From Lancefieldella parvula_C (GTDB taxonomy: Bacteria > Actinomycetota > Coriobacteriia > Coriobacteriales > Atopobiaceae), in assembly GCF_000758945.1 (NCBI RefSeq), contig NZ_JRND01000029.1, forward strand, positions 1 to 46,390: 46,390 nucleotides of DNA, given 5' to 3'. This document shows, in pieces, positions 1 through 6,681 of the stretch; positions within the stretch are counted from its first letter, which is position 1; each line of letters begins with the position of its first letter. Both the position numbers and the translations under genes were made by a program. Below the pieces are notes generated by a model, which saw only the letters and a list, made by a program, of their open reading frames with translations, searched no databases and was not told the DNA's origin.

Positions 1-235
1 GCGAAATTTACCTATAGTTAAATCTTTTATATGATGCTATTCATTTTCTAGCATATTAGGTTAAGTTTATGCATAAAAATATATCTCAAGTAGCGAGGCT
101 CTCTAAATGTCAGACATTGAGCCCCTAGTTGCCTGGTTACCTTGATTAAGCGCTTGACGATTCTTCAGCAAGGCATAACAAAGCTGCGCTATTTTGTACG
201 CCAAATCTAAAAAGCTGCGCTCCACCTCTCCTGCA
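1..235. repeat. Dispersed repeat, copy 1 (left part outside window)
   Basis: This stretch aligns with 3796-4030 and 35892-36115. Shared landmarks are TTTATGCATA, the string GACGATTCTT or GTCGATTCTT, and CTATTT followed by a TAAAA-rich end. The other two copies begin with a 135-bp inverted-repeat head that would lie left of base 1 here. On the minus strand a frame stopping at 103 reads a helix-like stretch (about residues 40-65 of a 77-codon frame) that faintly recalls the C-terminal end of some IS110-type transposases. The frame is not conserved in the other copies, so it is at best a decayed remnant. I see no intact gene between 1 and 714. Confidence 0.75.
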
Positions 236-487
236 ATAAAAGCTACTCTGCAACATTTCCTTACCGTAGGCTTAACACCAGGCGACAGAGAACTTATTGA
301 AGCGTGTATCTTCATCCAACGCTGGACATTAGCCATAGTGACAATTACTGAAAACTTTAAAATTGTATCAAATGTAGTTCCATCAAGTGTAAAAGTAGAA
401 ATATCTAATAAAATCCCTCTCTATCTGAGGAGTTAGAAGTATCTATTGATTCACTATTCTCTTTTTTATTTTTTCAACTAAATTTTT

Positions 488-516
488 TGAACCTTTAGTA
501 GTTCTACTCCGTCTTA
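488..516 (+). promoter_or_regulatory. ECF-sigma-type promoter upstream of the zinc-ribbon operon
   Basis: TGAACC (488-493), a 16-bp spacer and CGTC (510-513) followed by TTAGT match the general form of ECF sigma promoters (AAC box, about 16 bp, CGTC). The same arrangement, again ending CGTCTTAGT, lies upstream of the sigma-factor operon at 10665-10640. Transcription from here would give a leader of about 190 nt before the gene at 715. I found no other TGAACC-N16-CGTC in the window on either strand. Confidence 0.7.
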
Positions 517-714
517 GTAATTGAAAGCAAAACTCAATGAAAGGATTGCCGTGCTCAGCAAAGAAGGTTTTACATAAATGTGCAGAGGGTAAATATTTAT
601 TTAGTTTAATCTGCTAAATCGTGAACAAATTATGTTTTATGCAATTAAACAGCAAATTAGTATCTAGAAATAATACATTTATAGCGCCTGTTATTAGTAA
701 GGAAAGAAGGAACC

Positions 715-1566
715 ATGGATCAACAAGTTTCATCCCCCAATCAGCAAGCAATCAATGTTAAAGAACACCTCGCTAAGCTTGACAAGTATGACAATGAGAA
801 ACTGTCCCTTGTCATTGCAATTGCAGCCGTTTTAAGTGCAGCTTTTTTCCTAGCTCCTGTATTTGAAATTCGAGCTGGTCGACTTGCTTCTATTAGCTTC
901 TCATTTGCCGAGCTTTCCTCAATTTTCTCGATCCTTAAAACCTCTTCAAGTCTTCTAGGTGGTGACAGCGGAGTTCTCTCTGACTATCTCAAGGCTGGAA
1001 CAGTTGACACCACTATCCTTAATGTGACCCTTTTTATCTCTCTTGCAATGATGGTCGTTTCACTTTCTCCAAAATTTAAGAACTTCATTTCTTTCCTGTG
1101 GGTTCCTGGAATTGCCAACCTTTTAGTTCTCTTCCTCACCAAATCTGGTATTACAAACGGAATCACCCAAGCAATTGGAAGCTCCGATTCTTTTGGTGTT
1201 GGCTGTGAACTTTCTCTTGCTGGCTATATTTACGTTGCTATTCACCTTGCAATCGTTTGCGCAAGCGCACTCATTTTCTATCGCAATAATGAGGCAAAGA
1301 AGGCTGCTTTTGCCGCTGCTGTTCCTTCCCAGCAGCAAAGCACTACAGCATTCAATGCAGCTCCAGTTCAAACTCCGACTGCTCAGAACACATCTGCAGC
1401 ACCAACTGTTGACGCGGTTGAAGAAAACGCGAACCCTGTAGTAGGTTCAACTGCTGATCAGCCTGCTACAGACAATAATGACGCTCCATCTGCATGCCCT
1501 AATTGTGGCGCAGAGCTCCCAGAAAACGCTAAGTTCTGCGGTAAATGCGGAACCGCTGTTAAGTAA
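715..1566 (+). CDS. Membrane protein with C-terminal zinc ribbon
   Basis: A 283-aa protein of unknown function. After a short soluble N-terminus it has several hydrophobic segments, roughly at residues 30-55, 95-115, 125-145 and 165-190. A Pro/Ala/Thr-rich linker (about 200-255) follows. The C-terminus is a zinc ribbon with Cys pairs at 261/264 and 275/278 (CPNCGAEL, FCGKCG). A strong ribosome site (aaggaaagaaggaacc) fixes the ATG. The next gene starts 11 bp after its stop, so the two are very likely co-transcribed. With the ECF-type promoter at 488, this suggests membership of the sigma-factor regulon encoded at 8353-10599. The topology (ribbon inside, helices in the membrane) and the regulon assignment are inferences; the zinc ribbon and helices are directly visible. 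Confidence 0.88.
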   Translation: MDQQVSSPNQQAINVKEHLAKLDKYDNEKLSLVIAIAAVLSAAFFLAPVFEIRAGRLASISFSFAELSSIFSILKTSSSLLGGDSGVLSDYLKAGTVDTTILNVTLFISLAMMVVSLSPKFKNFISFLWVPGIANLLVLFLTKSGITNGITQAIGSSDSFGVGCELSLAGYIYVAIHLAIVCASALIFYRNNEAKKAAFAAAVPSQQQSTTAFNAAPVQTPTAQNTSAAPTVDAVEENANPVVGSTADQPATDNNDAPSACPNCGAELPENAKFCGKCGTAVK

Positions 1567-1577
1567 GGATTCTAGAG

Positions 1578-2771
1578 ATGAAATGTCCTAATTGTGGTGC
1601 AGAAATTAACGACGGATCTGTCTTCTGTACGTCCTGCGGAGAAAAAATCGAGTCACCTTCTGTCGAAGAAGTTACTGATGCAGACACATTCGTATCAGAT
1701 GACCGTAATTCGGAGCCAGAGGTAACTCCGACCACACATTTCCCAAGCATTGCGCGAACAAGAGCTTCACGTTCTTTTAATTCTGTCGAAACCTCCGAAG
1801 ACACTACTGTTGTTGAGAGCGCGCCTCAGACAAAGAGCGTCAACAAAAAACCTTCCAGTGCTGGTAAGACTGTCCTCACTGTAGTCGTTGCTCTTGTTTT
1901 GCTTTGTGCTGCCGGATTTGGCGGATGGATGTTCTACAAGAACCATCAGCAAAACGCTCGCGCGCAAGAGGTGACTGATCTTGAGAAGTCTTACTCTTCT
2001 CAAATTGATGCCGTTGACGTTGATTCTCTTATCTCTGATGGAGATAGGTCCGCCCTTCTCGCCGCATATAATCAGCTTGCAGATATTCAAAACAAAATCA
2101 GCGCAGATCAAAAAGACGGTAAGTTTACTCTTTCTGACGGCAATGACGACTCTCATCTCAAAGACGTCACCAGCTCAATTACGGATAAGCAGAAAAAGAT
2201 TTTTGATTGGTTCCTCAACGATTACAAGACTCGTCTTAGAGCCAACTCTGTTGACGCAAGCGCAACAGCAGACAACTCCGATGCAACTGATCTAAACAAC
2301 AAGCTGACTGAGCTGAAAAACCTTCAAAATAACATTGAGGACGAGAAAGCTGTTTGGGAGAGCAATACCGATAAAGACTACAGCTATGCTTCATTCGGCG
2401 ACAAGATTAACGGTCAAGTAAGCAAGATTACTTCCCTGCTCAAGGGTAAGGAGAATCAGCAGAAGCAAGATACTCAGGCTTCTAAGTCCGCAGTCAACAA
2501 GTGGGTTGGTACCTACACGGGCATAGGAACCGATGGCAAGAAGCTTGAGATTGTTCTGAAGAGTGATGGTACAGTCACTTATCGTGAGGGCGACAATAAG
2601 ACCACAGAGGGTACTTGGAGCGGTGACGAAAATACTGTCAAGATTAGCTTTGGAGGCAGAATCAGCACTCGAAGCGAACCATTTACCATCACATCCAAAG
2701 ATGGCGGTCGTACTATTGCCGTTAGCTCCGATAGTGGAACTTGGCAGACAGATTATCTGACTAAGCGATAA
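1578..2771 (+). CDS. Zinc-ribbon, single-pass membrane protein with extracytoplasmic beta domain
   Basis: A 397-aa protein. The N-terminal zinc ribbon has Cys3, Cys6, Cys17 and Cys20. A polar linker runs to about residue 92, one transmembrane helix lies at about 95-118, a charged and probably helical region at about 120-300, and a C-terminal domain (about 310-397) starts at WVGTYTGIGTDGK and is rich in alternating beta-type residues. The 6682-8223 protein has the same order of parts and clearly related sequence from the helix to the C-terminus, so the two are paralogues. Type II topology (ribbon in the cytoplasm, C-domain outside) is inferred. The C-domain looks like a small beta barrel or lipocalin-type fold, but I cannot name a ligand. 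It is co-oriented with the gene at 715 with an 11-bp gap. Confidence 0.88.
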   Translation: MKCPNCGAEINDGSVFCTSCGEKIESPSVEEVTDADTFVSDDRNSEPEVTPTTHFPSIARTRASRSFNSVETSEDTTVVESAPQTKSVNKKPSSAGKTVLTVVVALVLLCAAGFGGWMFYKNHQQNARAQEVTDLEKSYSSQIDAVDVDSLISDGDRSALLAAYNQLADIQNKISADQKDGKFTLSDGNDDSHLKDVTSSITDKQKKIFDWFLNDYKTRLRANSVDASATADNSDATDLNNKLTELKNLQNNIEDEKAVWESNTDKDYSYASFGDKINGQVSKITSLLKGKENQQKQDTQASKSAVNKWVGTYTGIGTDGKKLEIVLKSDGTVTYREGDNKTTEGTWSGDENTVKISFGGRISTRSEPFTITSKDGGRTIAVSSDSGTWQTDYLTKR

Positions 2772-2842
2772 AAAATTCTTGAGGTAAACGCTTTAAGCAC
2801 AAATTTTTGGGCATGAAACAAAGTTTCAGGTTGGCATTAAAA

Positions 2843-2871
2843 GAGCATCTACTGGCGTAGATGCTCTTTTT
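2843..2871. terminator. Bidirectional terminator
   Basis: A perfect 10-bp stem (GAGCATCTAC, loop TGGC) is followed by TTTTT on the plus strand and preceded by AAAA. It lies between convergent genes (zinc-ribbon protein and transaldolase-like aldolase) and can serve both. Confidence 0.88.
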
Positions 2872-2920
2872 GTGCTGAGTACGTAAGAGTAACTAGAGCA
2901 GCGTATCCCTACCGTAAGCC

Positions 2921-3559
2921 TCACGCCCATGCGACAGAGAACTCATCAACGGCAATCTTTGTTCCAGGGTGATCCATCATTGTGTAGACAATATCAGGTG
3001 GAAGGGTAACTGCATCGATACCTGCAGAGATAAGCGCATGGACCTGCTCAGTATTCTTAAATGATGCAGCAAGAATCTTAGAATTCAGTCCATGAGTCTC
3101 AAGCATCTGCATAAGATCAAAAACCTGACCGATGCCGTCACCGTAATTACACATGCGGTTAACATAAGGAGCCAGGTAATCTGCACCATTCATGGCAGCA
3201 AGAAACGCCTCATTAGCAGAATAAATTGCCGTCGCAAGAACGCCAAGACCCTCGGACTTAAGCTGCTTAATTGCCTTGTAGCCATTGTGAGTGACAGGAA
3301 TCTTTGCATAGGTGTTCTTTGGACGCAGGCCACAAATGTAACGAGCCTCCTCAAGCATCTGCTCATAGTCAGTTGAAACAACTTGAACAAAAAACTTCTG
3401 CTCTGGACGCAGATACTCAACAAACTCCTTTATGACCTGTTCAGGCTGCTTGCCACTTCTGGTGATGATTGCAGGATTGGTGGTAACTCCATCGATAGCC
3501 AAAAGCTCATCCAGCTGTTTAACTGCCTCAAGATCAGCTGTGTCTAGAATAAACTCCAT
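2921..3559 (-). CDS. fsa: Fructose-6-phosphate aldolase / transaldolase-like protein
   Basis: A 212-aa protein of the small TalC/FSA branch of transaldolases. It carries the N-terminal DTADLEAVKQL, the GVTTNPAIITRSGK phosphate-loop region (24-37), the Schiff-base lysine Lys86 in YAKIPVT, and the C-terminal LAASFKN and LPPDI motifs. Family members interconvert fructose 6-phosphate with dihydroxyacetone and glyceraldehyde 3-phosphate, or act as small transaldolases; the sequence alone does not separate these roles. The frame extends 14 codons further upstream, but the Met chosen at 3559 has an AAGGGAAG ribosome site seven bases away and matches the usual family N-terminus. It is a single gene, convergent with the zinc-ribbon operon. 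Dihydroxyacetone use would fit the glycerol dehydrogenase at 32.4 kb. Confidence 0.92.
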   Translation of the reverse strand: MEFILDTADLEAVKQLDELLAIDGVTTNPAIITRSGKQPEQVIKEFVEYLRPEQKFFVQVVSTDYEQMLEEARYICGLRPKNTYAKIPVTHNGYKAIKQLKSEGLGVLATAIYSANEAFLAAMNGADYLAPYVNRMCNYGDGIGQVFDLMQMLETHGLNSKILAASFKNTEQVHALISAGIDAVTLPPDIVYTMMDHPGTKIAVDEFSVAWA

Positions 3560-3657
3560 ACGTAGCTTCCCTTCATCACTAGGGTATCTATGTGCTAACA
3601 ACTATTTTAGCCGTTGGTCTTCTCACCATCGCCTCGCGAGGCAAATTTCGGATTTGG

Positions 3658-4030
3658 GGAACACACCTAAGTCGGATAATCTGTTAAAAAGACGTATACA
3701 TGACGCAGAAATTACCCCAAACGTGCAGATTATCGTCATTAGATGTGTAAAATGCCCGCATCTGAGCAGAATATCCGACTTAGGTGTGTTCCTTAGGTAC
3801 AGAATTCATCGATAGTTAAATTTCTTATATAAGTCTATTCATTATTCAGCATATTAATTGAAGTTTATGCATAGAAATGTATATCAAGCGTTGACGCTCT
3901 CTAAGTGTCATGCAGTGAACCCCTAGCTGCCTGGCTATCTTGATTAGGAACATGTCGATTCTTTAGCAGAACCTACCAAAGCTGTGCTATTTTGTACCTC
4001 AAGCCTAAAAGTCAACGTTAACGCGCCACA
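3658..4030. repeat. Dispersed repeat, copy 2, with 135-bp inverted-repeat head
   Basis: The head spans 3658-3792. Its 26-bp ends (GGAACACACCTAAGTCGG inward from the left, the complement from the right) pair with one mismatch. The tail (3793-4030) matches copies 1 and 3. The left flank is unrelated to that of copy 3, so 3658 is the true left edge. The right edge is less sharp and ends just before a hairpin. No open frame is conserved between copies. Confidence 0.85.
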
Positions 4031-4034
4031 AAAA

Positions 4035-4062
4035 AGCTGGTAATCCTTTCGGATTACCAGCT
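4035..4062 (-). terminator. Strong hairpin with minus-strand T run
   Basis: A perfect 12-bp stem (AGCTGGTAATCC, loop TTTC) is flanked on the left by AAAAAA, so it reads as an intrinsic terminator on the minus strand. The nearest gene to the right, the cupin, is on the plus strand, so the hairpin has no obvious minus-strand client. It abuts the dispersed repeat, and a similar hairpin abuts copy 3 at 36122. Confidence 0.7.
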
Positions 4063-4197
4063 CAAGGTCAGTGTATTTCTCGCCACATGATAAAGCCACG
4101 TGTGAGCAGCGCTTTCGTATCTGACGCACTCTTAGTGGGTTGCGTCCTCGAAGAACTCCCATGCCTGAGCGTCGGTTGCGCCTGAAAGGAAAGCAAG

Positions 4198-4548
4198 ATG
4201 TTTATTGTCAACGAGAACGATTTTGAGTACAGGTGCGGAGATCACGGTCCTAAGTACCTGATGAAAGGCCCTCGCATGAACTATGCCATGGTCCAGTTCC
4301 AGCCTGGCCAGGATTTCCAGGCCCACTACCACAACATCATGGAGGAGAACTTCCACATTCTCCAGGGCAAGGTTGACATTGTGGTTGACGGTGAGGTTCA
4401 CACCCTCTCGGCTGGCGACTTCATCCACATTGAGCCCGGCGAGGTCCACTACGTCAACAACCCTTACGACGAGCCCATCGTCATGGTCTCAACCCTTGCT
4501 CCTTTCCAGGAGGTCGACAAGATTGAGGTAGAGAACCCTACCTACTAA
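4198..4548 (+). CDS. Single-domain cupin protein
   Basis: A 116-aa protein that is one cupin_2 beta barrel. Motif 1 gives the probable metal ligands His43, His45 and Glu49 or Glu50; motif 2 (around GDFIHIEPGEVHY) gives His84. Small cupins of this type bind a divalent metal and act as isomerases, dioxygenases or sugar-binding proteins; nothing here identifies a substrate. The ribosome site gaaaggaaagcaag precedes the ATG. The gene stands alone between the dispersed repeat and convergent dps. Codon use is strongly biased to C-ending codons compared with neighbouring orphan frames, which suggests good expression. Confidence 0.9.
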   Translation: MFIVNENDFEYRCGDHGPKYLMKGPRMNYAMVQFQPGQDFQAHYHNIMEENFHILQGKVDIVVDGEVHTLSAGDFIHIEPGEVHYVNNPYDEPIVMVSTLAPFQEVDKIEVENPTY

Positions 4549-4578
4549 GTTCAATATCTGACGAGAAAACCAGCATTT

Positions 4579-4615
4579 GGCGAGAAGATCGCTCAAGCGT
4601 GACGTTCTTCTCGCC
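4579..4615. terminator. Inverted GGCGAGAA pair downstream of the cupin gene
   Basis: GGCGAGAA at 4579-4586 and its complement at 4608-4615 can form a stem of at least nine base pairs with a small inner hairpin (CGCT/AGCG). It is one of four such pairs, all at gene ends. Without a T run directly after it, termination here may depend on the next hairpin at 4629. Confidence 0.65.
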
Positions 4616-4628
4616 AACGCAAACGCGA

Positions 4629-4657
4629 AGAGGGCTGCCTGGCGGTGGCCCTCTTTT
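4629..4657 (+). terminator. Intrinsic terminator of the cupin gene
   Basis: The AGAGGGC / GCCCTCT stem with a 12-nt loop runs into a TTTT tract on the plus strand. Confidence 0.75.
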
Positions 4658-4677
4658 AGAGCGGGTAGCCACAAAAA

Positions 4678-4703
4678 AATGCCGCCGGAAAACCGACGGC
4701 ATT
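4678..4703 (-). terminator. Terminator of dps (probably bidirectional)
   Basis: An 11-bp stem, AATGCCGCCGG against CCGACGGCATT with one mismatch and an AAAA loop, is flanked by A and T runs on the two sides. A second short hairpin (AGCCGGT/ACCGGCT, 4739-4759) lies between it and the dps stop codon. Confidence 0.8.
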
Positions 4704-4774
4704 TTCAGAACATAGGGAAAGAAAGAAACACAAGGTTTAGCCGGTCGTTGAAACCGGCTGGGTATTTGCCAAAC

Positions 4775-5206
4775 TTACTTGTTGGACTGCTTGATCATCC
4801 AAATGATCTTGGAGAGAAGAGAGATGTGCTCGTCCATTGCTGCGGAAACAAGGAAGTTATCCTCAGCGTCTGCGTCCTTCTTGATCTCTGTTGCGAGTGC
4901 ACGAATTGCCTCGTAGTCAGCAAGAATGGCCTCGTAAATTTCCTGGGGATTCTTGAATCCCTCTGCTGCCTCGGAAAGAGTTGCGTTCTTGAGGAAGGAA
5001 TCCATGGAGCCCAGTGGAGAGCCGTCGTTCATCAGAATGAGCTCTGCAACCGCATCAAGCTGGTCGTACATTGCGCCGTAAACCTCGTCGAGGTCAGTGT
5101 GGACGTTATAGAATGAAGGGCCGCTGACGTACCAATGGAAGTTGTGAATCTTGTGAGCCTCAACAGCGTAGTTGGCGAGAAGAACATTGAGCTTATCGTT
5201 TAGCAT
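4775..5206 (-). CDS. dps: Dps-family ferritin-like protein
   Basis: A 143-aa protein. The intersubunit ferroxidase ligands of Dps are present with standard spacing: His24, His36, Asp40, Asp51 and Glu55, inside the diagnostic FHWYVSGPSFYNVH segment. Dps dodecamers oxidise and store iron with peroxide and protect DNA during oxidative stress. The N-terminus is short, without the Lys-rich tail used for DNA binding in E. coli Dps, so an iron-detoxifying role is more likely. It is monocistronic with its own terminator. An AAATAG/CTATTT inverted repeat lies 28-50 bp upstream of the start and could be a metal- or peroxide-regulator site (inference). Confidence 0.95.
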   Translation of the reverse strand: MLNDKLNVLLANYAVEAHKIHNFHWYVSGPSFYNVHTDLDEVYGAMYDQLDAVAELILMNDGSPLGSMDSFLKNATLSEAAEGFKNPQEIYEAILADYEAIRALATEIKKDADAEDNFLVSAAMDEHISLLSKIIWMIKQSNK

Positions 5207-5233
5207 AGGTAAACCTTTCTATCTGGTTCCTAC

Positions 5234-5256
5234 TAAATAGGAATGATTACTATTTA
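5234..5256. promoter_or_regulatory. Inverted repeat upstream of dps, candidate operator
   Basis: TAAATAG and CTATTTA (7-bp arms, 9-bp spacer) form a dyad 28 bp upstream of the dps start codon. Size and AT-richness resemble Fur/PerR-family operators, but the sequence is not a canonical PerR box, so the regulator is unknown. Confidence 0.4.
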
Positions 5257-5489
5257 ATAGCTATATTCCCTTCTTTGGATGGGATATACCAACTTTCTAA
5301 AATTTTTTGGGTTGCAATGTTTGAAGTCACAACCCCACAATGACCTGCATGATTTTTGCCATTGCAGTCGACCTGCACTCGTCTTTTTGACAAAACGGTT
5401 AAATCACACGGGTTTCTCGCCAAAGGGTTGTGGAAAGAAGGCAAAATCAGCGCAATCAAATTTTTAGCGCTCTCTTCCAAGGAGACCCC

Positions 5490-6491
5490 ATGACCAAGAT
5501 TCCCGAGGGCTACCGTTCTAGCCTTTCGCTTTACGATACGCAGAAAGCTATTGAGCAGGTCAAGAACGTGTTTCTGACCAAGCTGTGTGCCGCGCTAAAG
5601 CTATCGCGCGTCACTGCTCCGCTGATTGTTGACCCGCTTACCGGCATGAACGACAACCTCAATGGTGTCGAGCACCCGGTTGCCTTTGACCTGCCAAACG
5701 TAGGCAAGAACGCCGAGGTAGTTCAGTCGCTCGCAAAATGGAAGCGCTATGCACTCTGGCGCTACAACTTTGCCGTCGGTCGTGGCCTGGTCTGCGATAT
5801 GAACGCTATCCGTCGCGACGAACAGCCCGATAACCTGCACTCCATTTACGTGGATCAGTGGGACTGGGAACGCATCATCACGCAAGACGAGCGCAATACC
5901 GATACGCTGGAAGACGCCGTTTGTCGCATTGTTGAGGCAATCTGCGGAACCCTTGACGAGCTCAAGTGGCACTATCCGCAGCTTAACACGCAGCTCAGCC
6001 GCGAAGTTACCTTTGTGACCTCGCAAGAGCTGGAGGATCTCTACCCCACTCAAACGCCCAAGCAGCGAGAAAATCTGTTTGTTCGCGAGCATCCAACCAC
6101 CTTTATCGTGGGCATTGGCGGCGCTCTAAACTCTGGACAGCCTCACGATTTCAGGTCTCCCGACTACGATGACTGGTCACTTAACGGTGACCTGTTGTTC
6201 TGGGATGAGACCCTGGACTCTGCGATTGAGATTAGCAGTATGGGCATTCGTGTTGACGCTGAGGCGCTTAAGTCGCAGCTGGCAATCGCTGGATGCGAAG
6301 ACCGCCTTGAGCTGCCATTCCACAAGATGCTCGTTGATGGTGAGCTGCCCTTTACCATTGGCGGCGGCATTGGCCAAAGCCGCCTCTGCATGCTGCTGCT
6401 AGAAAAAGCGCACGTCGGAGAGGTGCAGGCATCTATCTGGGACAAGCAGACCGAAGACCGCTGTGCAGAAGCAGGCGTTTCTCTGCTCTAA
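5490..6491 (+). CDS. asnA: Aspartate--ammonia ligase (asparagine synthetase A)
   Basis: A 333-aa protein, against 330 in E. coli AsnA. It makes asparagine from aspartate, ammonia and ATP in the cytoplasm and has a class II aminoacyl-tRNA-synthetase fold. Visible signatures are the N-terminal YDTQKAIEQVK, the DPLTGMNDNLNGVE segment, the VDQWDWE motif and the C-terminal motif-3-like GGGIGQSRLCMLLL. An in-frame ATG 60 bases upstream lacks a ribosome site, whereas the chosen ATG has ccaaggag seven bases away. It is monocistronic. The 283-bp gap before it holds one GGCGAGAA-type motif (5414-5421) and no T-box consensus that I can recognise. Confidence 0.96.
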   Translation: MTKIPEGYRSSLSLYDTQKAIEQVKNVFLTKLCAALKLSRVTAPLIVDPLTGMNDNLNGVEHPVAFDLPNVGKNAEVVQSLAKWKRYALWRYNFAVGRGLVCDMNAIRRDEQPDNLHSIYVDQWDWERIITQDERNTDTLEDAVCRIVEAICGTLDELKWHYPQLNTQLSREVTFVTSQELEDLYPTQTPKQRENLFVREHPTTFIVGIGGALNSGQPHDFRSPDYDDWSLNGDLLFWDETLDSAIEISSMGIRVDAEALKSQLAIAGCEDRLELPFHKMLVDGELPFTIGGGIGQSRLCMLLLEKAHVGEVQASIWDKQTEDRCAEAGVSLL

Positions 6492-6595
6492 TCCGCGCTT
6501 TAAGCTGCGCTCTAATCCGCTGCTTGGAACACTTGGCACCAAGCCACATCACGCAGCCCTCAGCGCGTGCAGCCGCCCTCAAAACTAAAAACATT

Positions 6596-6654
6596 TTGGC
6601 GTTTCTCCTGTTAACGCTACAATAGTAACTCAGTGTAATAAAAAGCCACTGAGT
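6596..6654 (+). promoter_or_regulatory. Promoter and leader dyad of the 513-aa zinc-ribbon gene
   Basis: TTGGCG (6596-6601), 16 bp, TACAAT (6618-6623) is a plausible housekeeping promoter. Just downstream, ACTCAGTG (6628-6635) and CACTGAGT (6647-6654) form a perfect 8-bp inverted repeat around the expected start point, which could be an operator or a leader hairpin. The ECF-type box of the other two zinc-ribbon operons is absent, so this paralogue appears to be regulated differently. Confidence 0.5.
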
Positions 6655-6681
6655 CTAACTGGCGATTTAAGGAGCGACTCT

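Noticed and set aside
103..336. Minus-strand frame in repeat copy 1 as a real transposase gene
   Set aside because: The frame is not kept in the two other copies and the similarity to a transposase C-terminus is too weak to call.
537..617. 26-codon frame in the leader of the first zinc-ribbon operon
   Set aside because: No ribosome site and no resemblance to known leader peptides; could be chance in a 190-nt leader.
5210..5489. Possible T-box or other riboswitch before asnA
   Set aside because: I found no T-box TGGNACCGCG-type sequence and no terminator/antiterminator pair; the GGGTTG/CAACCC hairpin at about 5309-5335 has its T run on the wrong side.
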